The notes under the pieces are model-generated. The model was not told the DNA's origin. It was given only the letters and a program-made list of their open reading frames with translations, and made no database searches. A stretch of 64,000 nucleotides of DNA from the NCBI GenBank assembly GCA_021831565.1, contig JAKBMM010000006.1, forward strand, positions 1 to 64,000. Reading direction: 5' to 3'. A program made the position numbers and the translations under genes. Each line of letters begins with the position of its first letter. Position 1 is the stretch's first letter. Source of the DNA: Planctomycetota bacterium. Lineage in GTDB: Bacteria; Planctomycetota; Phycisphaerae; WQYP01. Positions 1 to 7,627 of the stretch are shown in pieces.

Positions 1-314
1 CTTGCGCGGCCGCGCGGAGGCCAGAAACACTCTGGCACAACCACTATTTACCACATCATTTTAAAATGCGCAAATTTCGCGGACGCGAATTATTTGGTGA
101 GAATCTACATGCAATTGCCCTGGCCGATCCCCAGGATTCAGTTGCCAGGCAGCGCCCCCGGCCGCCAAGCGGATCTCGTTGCGGGCATCGCCTCTCATGG
201 AGAGCGCCGATGAGCGCCCGCCCCGGCCCCACCCACCCGACCGTATGACTGCCGAGGAGCGTGTACGGAGCGGCGATCCCCTTGAAATGGTGACACGGCC
301 CAACGTGGGCGCCG
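1..314. other. no recognisable gene at left edge
   Basis: Short open frames occur on both strands, but none resembles a known protein or has a convincing ribosome-binding site. The stretch contains one copy (141-162) of a 22-bp sequence repeated exactly at 3810-3831. It could be the tail of a region that continues outside the window. Confidence 0.4.
141..162. repeat. 22-bp direct repeat, left copy
   Basis: The 22 bases beginning gttgccaggc occur identically, in the same orientation, at 3810-3831. The two copies bracket the pRiA4b-like gene, the transposase remnant and the AbiE pair. Confidence 0.7.
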
Positions 315-884
315 CTACGCGCGCAGCTTCCCGAGTGCGTCGTTCACCGCCTGCAGATCAAACTCTTCCGGGTCGAATTTTCTCCCTACCCACTCGGCGA
401 CTTCGGCATGTTCCGGGTGTTTCTCGTCGGCGAGGATGCGCAGATTACTGTAATGGCCCCACAGGCCCCCGCAATCTTCTACGGGACAGCACAATTTTCC
501 GCCCGTACATACGATACCCCGCGCGCCTGCCAGCGGAGGCATGATCTTTTCCACCACGATGTCGTGTACCCAATCGTCACCAAAGTCGTATTCGTAGCGG
601 AACTTCATCTTTTCCCGCGGCAGCAGTTCGGCGAGGCGGTGGCGGCGTTCATCCTCGAATTCATTCTCGTCATCCACATATCCGTAGGGGCCGGGGCCGG
701 AGTAAGTGGTGCCCGCGATCTCGAAAGCGTGCAGGTGGCAATCCAGCCAGCCCATGGTGATCTGGATAACCTCGTGCAGCCGTCCCAAGGTGATGTGCCC
801 CGGCACGATTACCCGCCGCCAGATCGGTGGCTTGCTGCCATGGAGAGTTATTTTGAGCTGATACGCACGGTCAGTTCGGGCCAT
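315..884 (-). CDS. plasmid pRiA4b ORF-3 family protein
   Basis: The 189-residue product resembles the pRiA4b ORF-3 family, a small globular fold of unknown biochemical role often found on plasmids and near transposons. The N-terminus (about residues 8-55) has the family pattern: IWRRVIVPG, an LHEVIQITMGW helix and HLHAFEI. A second conserved block, YDFGDDWVHDI, lies near residues 98-108. The ATG follows a GGAG ribosome-binding site by about six bases. It stands alone, next to a transposase remnant, which fits a mobile-DNA setting. No catalytic residues can be named. The family call is firm; the function is unknown. Confidence 0.85.
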   Translation of the reverse strand: MARTDRAYQLKITLHGSKPPIWRRVIVPGHITLGRLHEVIQITMGWLDCHLHAFEIAGTTYSGPGPYGYVDDENEFEDERRHRLAELLPREKMKFRYEYDFGDDWVHDIVVEKIMPPLAGARGIVCTGGKLCCPVEDCGGLWGHYSNLRILADEKHPEHAEVAEWVGRKFDPEEFDLQAVNDALGKLRA

Positions 885-1030
885 CGTTAGCTCCCAGGCT
901 AAACCTTTCGTAGCAACTTAGCACAGCCCCACAGGGCTTTCATCGGCATGCAATGATGCACGGCAATCGGTTGGTCGCCGTTAGCACAAATGGCCGACCG
1001 TCACAGCCATTCTACCCCGAAAACCGGTAG

Positions 1031-1237
1031 TTAACAGATAGAGGATTCCATCATCTTCGGGGGATACTGGGCACTGCCCGTACCGCGGCGATTGAGCCGT
1101 AACGTCGTCAGCCGCATCTCCTCGACTGATTCAATCACAAAATGCACCATATCGTCCGCAGCCACCCAGTCACGCAGATCCGGGAGCAACAGCATTGGTG
1201 TGTTCCGATCTACATTGACCATTCGTTTCGTACTCAT
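1031..1237 (-). pseudogene. truncated IS1182-like transposase, N-terminal fragment
   Basis: About 60 residues match the start of IS1182/IS5-group transposases: a VDR(N)TPxLLLPDLRDWV opening, then DDMVHFVIE and NRRGTGSAQYPPKMM. After PPKMM the similarity ends and a stop follows within a few codons, so the catalytic DDE domain is missing. No partner 3' fragment or terminal inverted repeats were seen nearby. The ATG at 1237 gives MSTKRMVNVDR. This is a dead insertion-sequence remnant and supports past mobile-element activity in the 0-5 kb block. Confidence 0.8.
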
Positions 1238-1260
1238 GCCTACTACGTTAGCATTGCTGG

Positions 1261-1395
1261 CAAGCATGTCCTAAGTCCGACAGGCTGCTAAGGCGTCAAT
1301 TGGTGTGGAAGTTCACCAAGAACTTCCATAAGCAGTGGACAAAGAAGGGCTTTCAGGAGGGGCTGGGTGGCATGGGGATGAAAGGCAAGCCATAG
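1261..1395 (+). other. possible C-terminal gene fragment
   Basis: One frame stays open from about 1261 and stops with TAG at 1395. It reads ...VWKFTKNFHKQW, then GFQEGLGG, then MGMKGKP at the end. The basic and aromatic composition looks coding rather than random, but no start, ribosome-binding site or family can be assigned. It may be the tail of a gene broken when the neighbouring transposase remnant was left. Confidence 0.2.
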
Positions 1396-1464
1396 TACTC
1401 GACGAACGCATCTGACCTGCGGGCGCCACCGCACGTTGACATAGCCCCCCGACCTGGCCAAACG

Positions 1465-1680
1465 TCAGCCATATCGTGTATCAATAAGATAACCGCTACG
1501 ACCCGCGCAGCGATAACCGTGCTTGTCCTTGTGGGCGCGCAGAAAGGTGCTCGGTGCGCGCTGATAAAACCGCTTACCGCACGAGGTGCATTCGATCACA
1601 TAGGTTTCTGCCACCCCGTATTGGGTATTGCGCAATGTCGTGGGCGCTCTAATTGGACCTGTGGCAGCACAGCTCCACCC
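1465..1680 (-). pseudogene. out-of-frame zinc-ribbon tail of the AbiEii toxin
   Basis: Just past the toxin stop codon, a different minus-strand frame encodes GPIRAPTTLRNTQYG, then YVIECTSCGKRF and HKDKHGYRC. That is a CxxC...C zinc-ribbon-like segment ending in GYLIDTRYG. This kind of tail follows WYL-like domains in some proteins, so a single-base frameshift between about 1660 and 1685 has probably detached it from the toxin. No start codon or ribosome-binding site belongs to this segment itself. The junction sequence has no obvious slippery run, so mutation is more likely than programmed frameshifting, and a base-call error must also be excluded. Confidence 0.6.
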
Positions 1681-2830
1681 TATGGCGCGGTGTAAATGGC
1701 TGTGGGGAAACTTCAAGGCTCTGCATACGGTCAACACGGTACGCACGCAAATCGCCATCCTCTACTCGGACCGCGTAAAGGATAAGATGGCCGTCACGGG
1801 TTCGACGCAATGAATATGGTTCGATGAGGCGCTTGGTGTCTGCGTACTCAAGTGTAATGCAAAGATGGTTTGCTGCGGCGAAGCGAATGGTCTCCAGCGG
1901 CACACCCGATCGCCAGGTCCAGATTGTTGGGGGCGGAGCCCACTGCGCGGTCGTCTCTTCATTGGGTCCCAATCGAATCGCGCTCGGCGCCGCAGCCACG
2001 ACTTTACCCTCAAGCCAAGTGAATAGAGCCGGCAACTCATTCCAGAAGTGCTCGAAGGGCGGCAGTGCCTGAAGCTGGTGGGAAAGCATATTGGACCATT
2101 CCGCCTCGACCTGTGCCCGAAGATCAGCCGATTTGAAAGTTTCTGCGGTCGGCAGAGGTACGTTTTTCGACAGACACTTCTTTTCCAATACTTGCCGGAT
2201 TAATTGTGGATGATCCTGAAGGTCCGAACGCCAATATAGATTCACCACGTCGTATAGATCGCGTGGCCGTGCACGCTCCCCCATGGCGCGAAGTTTCTCG
2301 GCGAAAACCTCCTCGAATGAATAGCAGCGTACGGTGCCTGGTTGTGGAAGTTCATCCGCAAACGAATGCGCGATGGGGCGCAGCACTGTTGGCTGCACAA
2401 CGCGTTCGGAGGCACTCAGATCGAGTCGAACTGATGCCACCTCCGGAGCATTACGCGGTCCTCGGTAGTAAACACGTCCTTCGGTGTACTTGCCAGAAGA
2501 ATGGGTTTTAAATAGCGGTGGTCGGCCGCTGAAATCTATGCCAGACCGATCCGCAACGGTTTGCAGCATGGCACGGAAGATTGGTTCGAGATCCGACTGC
2601 CGGATTGGCCCATCTGGCAAGATTGTAAAATCCAGATCTTCAGAAAACCGATAGGTTTCTAGGTAACACTTCTTGAGACAAGTTCCACCTTTGAATGCCC
2701 AATGGGTCGAAAGCGATGGATGGGCTCCGATGCCCCAAAGAACCCATCCCAGGACATAATCCTTTTCAATAATGTCTTCGCGCAGACCCCATTCGCGGAC
2801 ACGCTCTTCAATAACCAGCCGGTTTATCAT
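1649..2830 (-). CDS. AbiEii/AbiGii-family nucleotidyltransferase toxin with WYL-like C-terminal domain
   Basis: This is the predicted toxin of a type IV abortive-infection pair. AbiEii-family enzymes are nucleotidyltransferase-fold toxins neutralised by AbiEi. Residues about 45-75 carry the diagnostic FKGGTCLKK and RFSEDLDF motifs (the GG and DxD metal-binding site), and VRLDLS supplies a further acidic residue. Residues about 295-390 look like a WYL-type ligand-binding domain: LETIRFAAANH, LIEPYSLRRTRDG, LYAVRV and YRVDRMQSLEV. The ATG at 2830 overlaps the antitoxin stop codon by four bases (ATGA), typical of translational coupling. At 393 residues it exceeds usual AbiEii size because of the extra domain, and a zinc-ribbon continuation is out of frame downstream, so the product may be damaged. 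Confidence 0.8.
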   Translation of the reverse strand: MINRLVIEERVREWGLREDIIEKDYVLGWVLWGIGAHPSLSTHWAFKGGTCLKKCYLETYRFSEDLDFTILPDGPIRQSDLEPIFRAMLQTVADRSGIDFSGRPPLFKTHSSGKYTEGRVYYRGPRNAPEVASVRLDLSASERVVQPTVLRPIAHSFADELPQPGTVRCYSFEEVFAEKLRAMGERARPRDLYDVVNLYWRSDLQDHPQLIRQVLEKKCLSKNVPLPTAETFKSADLRAQVEAEWSNMLSHQLQALPPFEHFWNELPALFTWLEGKVVAAAPSAIRLGPNEETTAQWAPPPTIWTWRSGVPLETIRFAAANHLCITLEYADTKRLIEPYSLRRTRDGHLILYAVRVEDGDLRAYRVDRMQSLEVSPQPFTPRHRVELCCHRSN

Positions 2831-3660
2831 GGATTCTCGTTTCTGGGCTGGACGGTCGCGTTGACGCGCAGTCCCCACCGCTTCGTAATCCGTCCCGGGA
2901 TATTGCTTGATGGGTCCAGTTTGGCTAAACCCGCACTGCGACGATCAAGGCATGCTTTCATCAGCGCCGTCGCGTCAATATGGAACATCTCCAGGAGATA
3001 TCCCAGGCGTTTCATTACAGTACGGTTACCCAACCGGTCGGCATAAGTGATGATTTTGTCGTCGTCGCGATGCTCGCCTTTCAAGTAGTCATGGAGGATT
3101 TCGGCGACGTGTACTATGCCGCCTCCCATGGCGGGATTATCCAGTATGTCGATCACAGTGCGTGTCGGATCGGATACCTGCACCCGAGTTTGCGCCCGCC
3201 AAACAACGGCCAGGCCGAAATGGTAACTTTCTTTGCGGTGGTGTAAGAGGAATGGTGTGTCCTGGATGGTTATATGTGCCCTGCGGATTGGCGCCGCTGT
3301 GATCACCATGATGTCGCGGAAAATCTGTTCGGTAAGATGCCAGTGCTCTGCAGCGCTCCAGCCTGCTATATAGCACGGGGCAAAGCTCGTGGCCGCAACA
3401 ATCCACGGATCTTCACGCCACTGGGCGGGGGTACTGGCACCCAGCGGAACGGTGGTATATAAACCACTGCGGATTCGGGACAGCCAGCCGCGCGCAGCAA
3501 GGTAGGCGAGTAACTTTCGGGCGCGCACCGTGTCGGTAGCTAATAACCTTCCAGCCTCCGCGGGCGTAAATGGGCCGTGGACCGAGCGTACCAGCTCATC
3601 AAGCAACGCACGGTTCGGAGTGTCGATCCCTTTCGGCCTATTGGTATATCGTATAATCAT
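2827..3660 (-). CDS. AbiEi-family antitoxin / transcriptional repressor
   Basis: This is the predicted antitoxin and autorepressor of the AbiE pair. Residues about 8-70 form a winged-helix segment (RALLDELVRSVHGPFTPAEAGRLL, then LAARGWLSRIRSGLYTTVP) matching AbiEi N-terminal DNA-binding domains. The middle has the expected APCYIAGWSAAEHWHLTEQI block and the VSDPTRTVIDILDNP block. The ATG at 3660 is preceded by AGGAGAG at a good distance; an upstream in-frame ATG would lie within the promoter. A TTGCTT-17-TATCAT promoter lies just upstream, and the stop codon overlaps the toxin start. AbiEi proteins usually repress their own operon; that is assumed here, and no operator was identified. Confidence 0.83.
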   Translation of the reverse strand: MIIRYTNRPKGIDTPNRALLDELVRSVHGPFTPAEAGRLLATDTVRARKLLAYLAARGWLSRIRSGLYTTVPLGASTPAQWREDPWIVAATSFAPCYIAGWSAAEHWHLTEQIFRDIMVITAAPIRRAHITIQDTPFLLHHRKESYHFGLAVVWRAQTRVQVSDPTRTVIDILDNPAMGGGIVHVAEILHDYLKGEHRDDDKIITYADRLGNRTVMKRLGYLLEMFHIDATALMKACLDRRSAGLAKLDPSSNIPGRITKRWGLRVNATVQPRNENP

Positions 3661-3691
3661 AATATCTCTCCTGGCGGGAAATATCGCTGTA

Positions 3692-3720
3692 ATGATATAC
3701 CCGATGAACACAAAAAGCAA
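3692..3720 (-). promoter_or_regulatory. candidate promoter of the AbiE operon
   Basis: On the minus strand TTGCTT (3720-3715) and TATCAT (3697-3692) are separated by 17 bases. The -10 box lies about 30 bases before the antitoxin ATG. Sequence match only. Confidence 0.4.
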
Positions 3721-3809
3721 GTCGTTTGGCTACCTTCCCTTCGAGCGCTTTCGCACCACCGGAGAACTTGTGCCACATCTCCATGCCCAGTGCCGGTTTC
3801 CCGTATCCC

Positions 3810-3831
3810 GTTGCCAGGCAGCGCCCCCGGC
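3810..3831. repeat. 22-bp direct repeat, right copy
   Basis: Exact same-orientation copy of 141-162. It lies just upstream of the AT-richer PEP-CTERM gene region. Confidence 0.7.
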
Positions 3832-3944
3832 TGACAATGTACCTTAAATCTGCCTCCGGCGTGCCTTGACAATGGGGAGCACCCCTTATTATACATTATA
3901 CTTCCGCTGAGTGTGTTTACTAATGCTTTTCTTGGAGGCAAGCT

Positions 3945-4934
3945 ATGTTACAGGAAACTAAAATCATATTTGGTGCAGGCTTATCCTTAGTCGGGTGTAT
4001 CGCGATGGTAGGAAACTCCCGCGCAACATCGATCACCCCGAGCATTAACATTACGATTAATGGTATGCCGAATTCGGGAAACTACGATCTCAATGTGGCA
4101 TCCAAGGAAACACTTTATGATCCTGCCTTGGGAGCAACGGCGGATTTAACTTATGCGGTTTCAGGCTCGAGCTATGGCTTATCATTTACGAAGAGCGGCA
4201 ACGCTTTTGGTGGGATTGCCATCATGCCACAGGCCCCGCAGCTCAGCGCAGGCAGTTATTCACTCTTGATTCCGGCTGAGAGTTTGTACAATGGCTTGGT
4301 CAATATAGCCAAGTCTTACGTTCAATCTATTGATACATCCAATACAATAATTACTTCGGCCACAATAGCCGTAAGCCATTTTAATTATTCATTCGGAGGG
4401 CTTTATCAGAATCCTTCCATAACTTCGTCGCCCGGCGTTGCGCTTGGCCTGTCGAACAGTATTGCGAGTTCGGCCATCAGCCACTCACAAACCTTCGCCC
4501 AAGTTGTTGATTCCGGCGCCGCTCCTCCTTACTCCAGCGGCGGACAATCACCCGTCACCGAATCACAGATGAGCCAGGATATCCAATCGCTCTTTGCTGG
4601 CACATCGATAGTTGGCAAGGTAAGTGGCGTACTTATCCCCTACAATTTTTCACAAACTTATAATGGTCACAGTTTTAATTGGCGCATGGTGATTGACTTA
4701 ACCGATCCATCTTCACTCCAGAGCTTGGATGTTCCTTACGTCTCCAATTCCTTGGGCTCGCCGCTTGGAACCAGCGAAACACTTGTGAATTTTACCAATG
4801 CCACTTCGGGTGGAACAGCCGATCTCAGCATGGTTGCAACGCCCGAACCAGCATCCTTGCTTATTTTTCTGGTTGGACTTGGCGGTCTTGCCTTGCTTCA
4901 ACGTCGGTCACGGCGAATGGCGGCGCGATTGTAG
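3945..4934 (+). CDS. PEP-CTERM sorting domain protein
   Basis: This is a predicted exported surface or matrix protein. An N-terminal signal-like segment (residues about 8-28) leads into a low-complexity Ser/Thr/Asn-rich body. The last 35 residues hold the PEP-CTERM signal: ATPEPASLL, a hydrophobic LIFLVGLGGLALL helix, then the basic RRSRRMAARL tail. In other bacteria exosortase removes this signal; no exosortase gene is in the window. GGAGG stands seven bases before the ATG. The gene is visibly AT-richer than its neighbours, suggesting a different origin. Its last two codons and stop lie inside a tRNA-like T-arm (4931-4955). The body domain is not recognisable. Confidence 0.85.
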   Translation: MLQETKIIFGAGLSLVGCIAMVGNSRATSITPSINITINGMPNSGNYDLNVASKETLYDPALGATADLTYAVSGSSYGLSFTKSGNAFGGIAIMPQAPQLSAGSYSLLIPAESLYNGLVNIAKSYVQSIDTSNTIITSATIAVSHFNYSFGGLYQNPSITSSPGVALGLSNSIASSAISHSQTFAQVVDSGAAPPYSSGGQSPVTESQMSQDIQSLFAGTSIVGKVSGVLIPYNFSQTYNGHSFNWRMVIDLTDPSSLQSLDVPYVSNSLGSPLGTSETLVNFTNATSGGTADLSMVATPEPASLLIFLVGLGGLALLQRRSRRMAARL

Positions 4935-4955
4935 GTTCGAATCCTACCCGCGGAG
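4931..4955 (+). other. tRNA 3'-end fragment (T-arm plus acceptor strand)
   Basis: The sequence shows a perfect T-stem/loop, GTAGG-TTCGAAT-CCTAC (4931-4947). It is followed by a 7-base acceptor-like strand, CCGCGGA, and a G discriminator, as at the end of a tRNA (a G discriminator would suit Gln). No matching 5' acceptor TCCGCGG, D-arm or anticodon arm exists upstream; that space is occupied by the PEP-CTERM gene, whose TAG lies in the T-stem. This is the form left by site-specific integration into, or recombination at, a tRNA 3' end. Confidence 0.6.
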
Positions 4956-4961
4956 TTTTCA

Positions 4962-6311
4962 TCACAAACGCTCCACCGCCGCCGCCAGGCGGCGCAAGCC
5001 GCCGAGGGCTTCATCCTCCAGCGGTGTGAACGTCCACCGCCCCGGCCAGCGACGGTGCATGATGCGGGCCAATTCCACCTGGCCGCCCATCGTGAATATT
5101 TCCCGGCGAACGGGATGCAGCCGCCGCAGGCGGTTGAACCTCTCCCGGCTCGCCTGGGCGAGCGATTCGACGACCGCCCGCAGCATGTCGAGTCGGGTGT
5201 CGGCCAGGGTGAGGTTTTCAAAGGCCGCGGTTTTTACTTCCAGACTGGTTCTATCACCGGCCAGATAAGGCTGGAAAACCGGGGGCGACGCGGAGGAATT
5301 ATCTTGATCGTCCCCGGGAACGGCGGCCGGTTCTTCGCCGATTTGTTCGACGAGTTTATTGAATTTTCCGGCCGAGTAATCGGCAAACAGGTTCGCGCGC
5401 ACCCAGTGCATGGTGGATCCGCCGGCGGCGATGGTGCTTACCGCCAGCCAGCGGCGCGGCAGCGAGGCCCCCGGCCCCAGCGGGCGGGTGAGAATGTCCG
5501 GCGCCGGTTTGGCCCGGGGCAAACACAGCGCCAGCACATCGGTCGAACCGGCGCTATGCACAAGCTGGCCGGGATGGCCGGGGGTGGCCAGCATCGCCGC
5601 GCTTGTATCCACCAGCGATGCCAGCACGGGGCAGCCTTCCGGCAAGCCAAGCCGGTCCGCCGCCGCCCGGGTAACCCGGCCCGCCACTTCGTCGGCGAAT
5701 TTGATTTGCGGCAATTGTTTCGCCTCGACTCCCACCGCCGCGCAGATTTCCGCCACCCAGCCGCCAAGCTTTACTCCGTCATAGAGGCCCAGAAACGCCG
5801 CCTGGGATGGATCAATCACCCATTGGCCGCTCAGGTGGTGCACCAGCAAGGTGGTCGGCTGGCCGATGCGGTGAATCCGCCGGAACAGTTCCGGCTGGTT
5901 CTGGCGCACCCACAGCAGCGAAGTCGAAGCGATGCCGCCCGGGAAGGGCCGGTTGCCAGTGAGTTCCAGATGCCGTTGCATTCCGATTGTTTTTTCCAGT
6001 TGCCCGGCCTGGCGCAGGCTCCGGCGGTCCTGGTGCGTAATGCAGCCCAGCAGCGGGCGATTGTTTTTATCCAGCGCCACCAACCCGGGCGAAAAAGTGT
6101 CGATGCCGATGGCGTCAAGTTTTCGCCGGCCCGCCGTGGTTTGGCGGATCGCTTCTTCAAAAGAGGCGAGTAAATTCCCAGCCGGAATCTCGGCCGCGTG
6201 GCCGGCAAGATGCGATTGCACCGGCACATGCCGGAGCGATTTGAGTTTTCCGTTCTTGTAGTACCCCGCCTTAATTGAAGAGGAACCCACGTCAATCGCC
6301 AGAATTCTCAT
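4962..6311 (-). CDS. FGGY-family carbohydrate kinase
   Basis: This is an ATP-dependent sugar kinase of the FGGY family (xylulokinase, gluconokinase and related enzymes); the substrate cannot be told from sequence alone. Residues 4-18 (LAIDVGSSSIKAGYY) form the N-terminal phosphate-binding loop. IGIDTFSPGLVALD and the central VDTSAAMLATPG...HSAGSTDVLAL segment correspond to the hinge and second ATPase motifs. At 449 residues it is a little shorter than typical members (about 490-520). It starts 12 bases after the miaA stop, with an AAAGGA ribosome-binding site, so the two are probably one transcript. The 3' end lies beside the tRNA fragment that borders the accessory block. Confidence 0.8.
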   Translation of the reverse strand: MRILAIDVGSSSIKAGYYKNGKLKSLRHVPVQSHLAGHAAEIPAGNLLASFEEAIRQTTAGRRKLDAIGIDTFSPGLVALDKNNRPLLGCITHQDRRSLRQAGQLEKTIGMQRHLELTGNRPFPGGIASTSLLWVRQNQPELFRRIHRIGQPTTLLVHHLSGQWVIDPSQAAFLGLYDGVKLGGWVAEICAAVGVEAKQLPQIKFADEVAGRVTRAAADRLGLPEGCPVLASLVDTSAAMLATPGHPGQLVHSAGSTDVLALCLPRAKPAPDILTRPLGPGASLPRRWLAVSTIAAGGSTMHWVRANLFADYSAGKFNKLVEQIGEEPAAVPGDDQDNSSASPPVFQPYLAGDRTSLEVKTAAFENLTLADTRLDMLRAVVESLAQASRERFNRLRRLHPVRREIFTMGGQVELARIMHRRWPGRWTFTPLEDEALGGLRRLAAAVERL

Positions 6312-6323
6312 GATATCGTCCTT

Positions 6324-7319
6324 TCATGGTCCCGCCGCGCGGGATGCGGCTGTTCGATCCCGATGGTCATCGGGATTTTGAGAAATTATTTCTTCCAGCA
6401 CGGTTCCGACGAGGTCCCCCGCCGCCTGATCCGCCGCCAGGTTCAGCCAGCGAACCTGCGGGAACCGCCGGAGCCAGGTTCGCTGGAGCTTGGCCAGATG
6501 GCGGGTGTGAATTTTGATCTGCTCGCCGGCCTGCTCCAATGTAACGCGCCCCTCCAGATATTCCAGAATTTCCTTGTAACCGACGCCTTCCCGCGCCTGC
6601 ATGGAAAGCGGACGCGGCCCCGCCGCCAGGCGTTGCACCTCCTCCACCAGGCCAGTTTGAATCATCATCCGCACCCGGCGGTTGATGCGCTGATTTAAAT
6701 CATCTTTTTCCCGCCTCATGCCCACCATGCGGCAGGCGATTCGCGGCCGGCCCGCCCGCCACTGGGTTTGCAGCCGGCTGATCGGCTCGCCGGTCAGGTG
6801 AAAAACCTCCAGCGCCCGCACGATGCGCCGCAGGTCGTGGGGATGGATTCGCGCGGCGGCCACGGCATCCACATCGGCCAGTTCGCGGTGCAGGCTCGCC
6901 GCGCCCTGCCGGGCGGCCCTTTGCGCCAGCTCCTGGCGCAGCGCCGGATCGGCCGCCGGCCCTTCAAAAAGACCTTCCAGAACGGCCCGCAGATACAGCA
7001 CGGTTCCGGCCACCAGAATCAGCGGCCGCCCGGACTGTTGATGCTCCCGGATCAGCGGTTCGGCCATGGCCGCGAACCGCGCCGCCGAAAACGATTCCCA
7101 GGGATCGGCCACATCAATCATCCAATGCGCAAAACGCCGCTGTGTGGGCGCATCCGGCTTGGCCGTGCCGATGTCCATGCCGCGGTACACCTGCATGGCG
7201 TCAACCGCCATGATGGACGCGCACCGGCCCGCGGCGTCTTTCCATTGCGCCGCGACCGCCTCGGCCAATTCGGATTTTCCGCTGGCCGTGCAGCCGAGGA
7301 TTACAAGCGGTTCCTTCAT
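6324..7319 (-). CDS. miaA: tRNA dimethylallyltransferase
   Basis: MiaA transfers a dimethylallyl group to N6 of A37 in tRNAs that read codons starting with U. The product (331 residues) begins MKEPLVILGCTASGKSELAEAV, with the P-loop GCTASGKS. It continues with AVDAMQVYRGMDIGTAKP, the HWMIDV region and a late GVGYKEILEYLEG motif, all diagnostic. The ATG at 7319 is chosen because GGGAAG precedes it by four bases; two upstream in-frame ATGs lack such a site. It probably forms a two-gene transcript with the FGGY kinase. A CCCGATGGTCATCGGG palindrome is embedded in the last codons (6359-6374), giving the unusual PDDHRD tail. Confidence 0.95.
   Translation of the reverse strand: MKEPLVILGCTASGKSELAEAVAAQWKDAAGRCASIMAVDAMQVYRGMDIGTAKPDAPTQRRFAHWMIDVADPWESFSAARFAAMAEPLIREHQQSGRPLILVAGTVLYLRAVLEGLFEGPAADPALRQELAQRAARQGAASLHRELADVDAVAAARIHPHDLRRIVRALEVFHLTGEPISRLQTQWRAGRPRIACRMVGMRREKDDLNQRINRRVRMMIQTGLVEEVQRLAAGPRPLSMQAREGVGYKEILEYLEGRVTLEQAGEQIKIHTRHLAKLQRTWLRRFPQVRWLNLAADQAAGDLVGTVLEEIISQNPDDHRDRTAASRAAGP
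6359..6374. repeat. CCCGAT...ATCGGG palindrome, copy 1
   Basis: CCCGATGGTCATCGGG, a perfect 6-bp-arm palindrome inside the 3' end of miaA. Related copies lie at 7596-7611 and 42555-42579. Confidence 0.5.
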
Positions 7320-7407
7320 GACGCTTCCCATGATAACCGGCGAGGCCGTTTGATCGGCAGCCGCCGGAAAATTCTGACAGACGCCGGGACCGGCGCGCCG
7401 TCCCGGC

Positions 7408-7463
7408 GGCAACATTCATGTTGCCGGGTGCACGCGGACATTCCCCGCCTGCCGGCGGGCGGG
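7408..7463. repeat. composite intergenic palindromes
   Basis: Two palindromes lie close together in the miaA/citrate synthase intergenic region: GGCAACATTCATGTTGCC (7408-7425) and CCCGCC...GGCGGG (7444-7463). The first matches GCAACATAGATGTTGC at 45126-45141. The second resembles CCTGCCGGTAGGCAGG at 45066-45081 and the 59300-59317 element. They look like members of dispersed non-coding repeats. Confidence 0.5.
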
Positions 7464-7595
7464 CCGAAAAAAACGCCGCGCCGATGATAACCGGATTCCG
7501 GGGAACGCCGCGCCATTTTTTCACCAATTTTCCAGCCGGCAAAATTTTTGAGCCTGCCTATACGATCCGCCGGTGAACGTGTATGATTAAGGTGA

Positions 7596-7611
7596 CCCGA
7601 TGGTCGTCGGG
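7596..7611. repeat. CCCGAT...TCGGG palindrome, copy 2
   Basis: CCCGATGGTCGTCGGG, one mismatch from copy 1, lies directly before the citrate synthase ribosome-binding site and could fold in the mRNA leader. Confidence 0.45.
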
Positions 7612-7627
7612 TTGTGAGGAGTCCGGC

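Noticed and set aside
1031-1395. Active insertion sequence
   Set aside because: Only the first ~60 transposase residues remain; no DDE domain and no terminal inverted repeats were found.
1649-1690. Programmed frameshift joining AbiEii to the zinc ribbon
   Set aside because: No slippery heptamer or homopolymer is visible at the junction; mutation or sequencing error is more likely.
4860-4955. A complete tRNA ending at 4955
   Set aside because: The T-arm and acceptor 3' strand are convincing, but no complementary 5' acceptor, D-arm or anticodon arm exists upstream; that DNA codes for the PEP-CTERM tail.
5055-6173. Long plus-strand open frame opposite the FGGY kinase
   Set aside because: It is an antisense shadow in GC-rich coding DNA; the minus strand encodes a clear kinase and the plus-frame product is low-complexity and basic.
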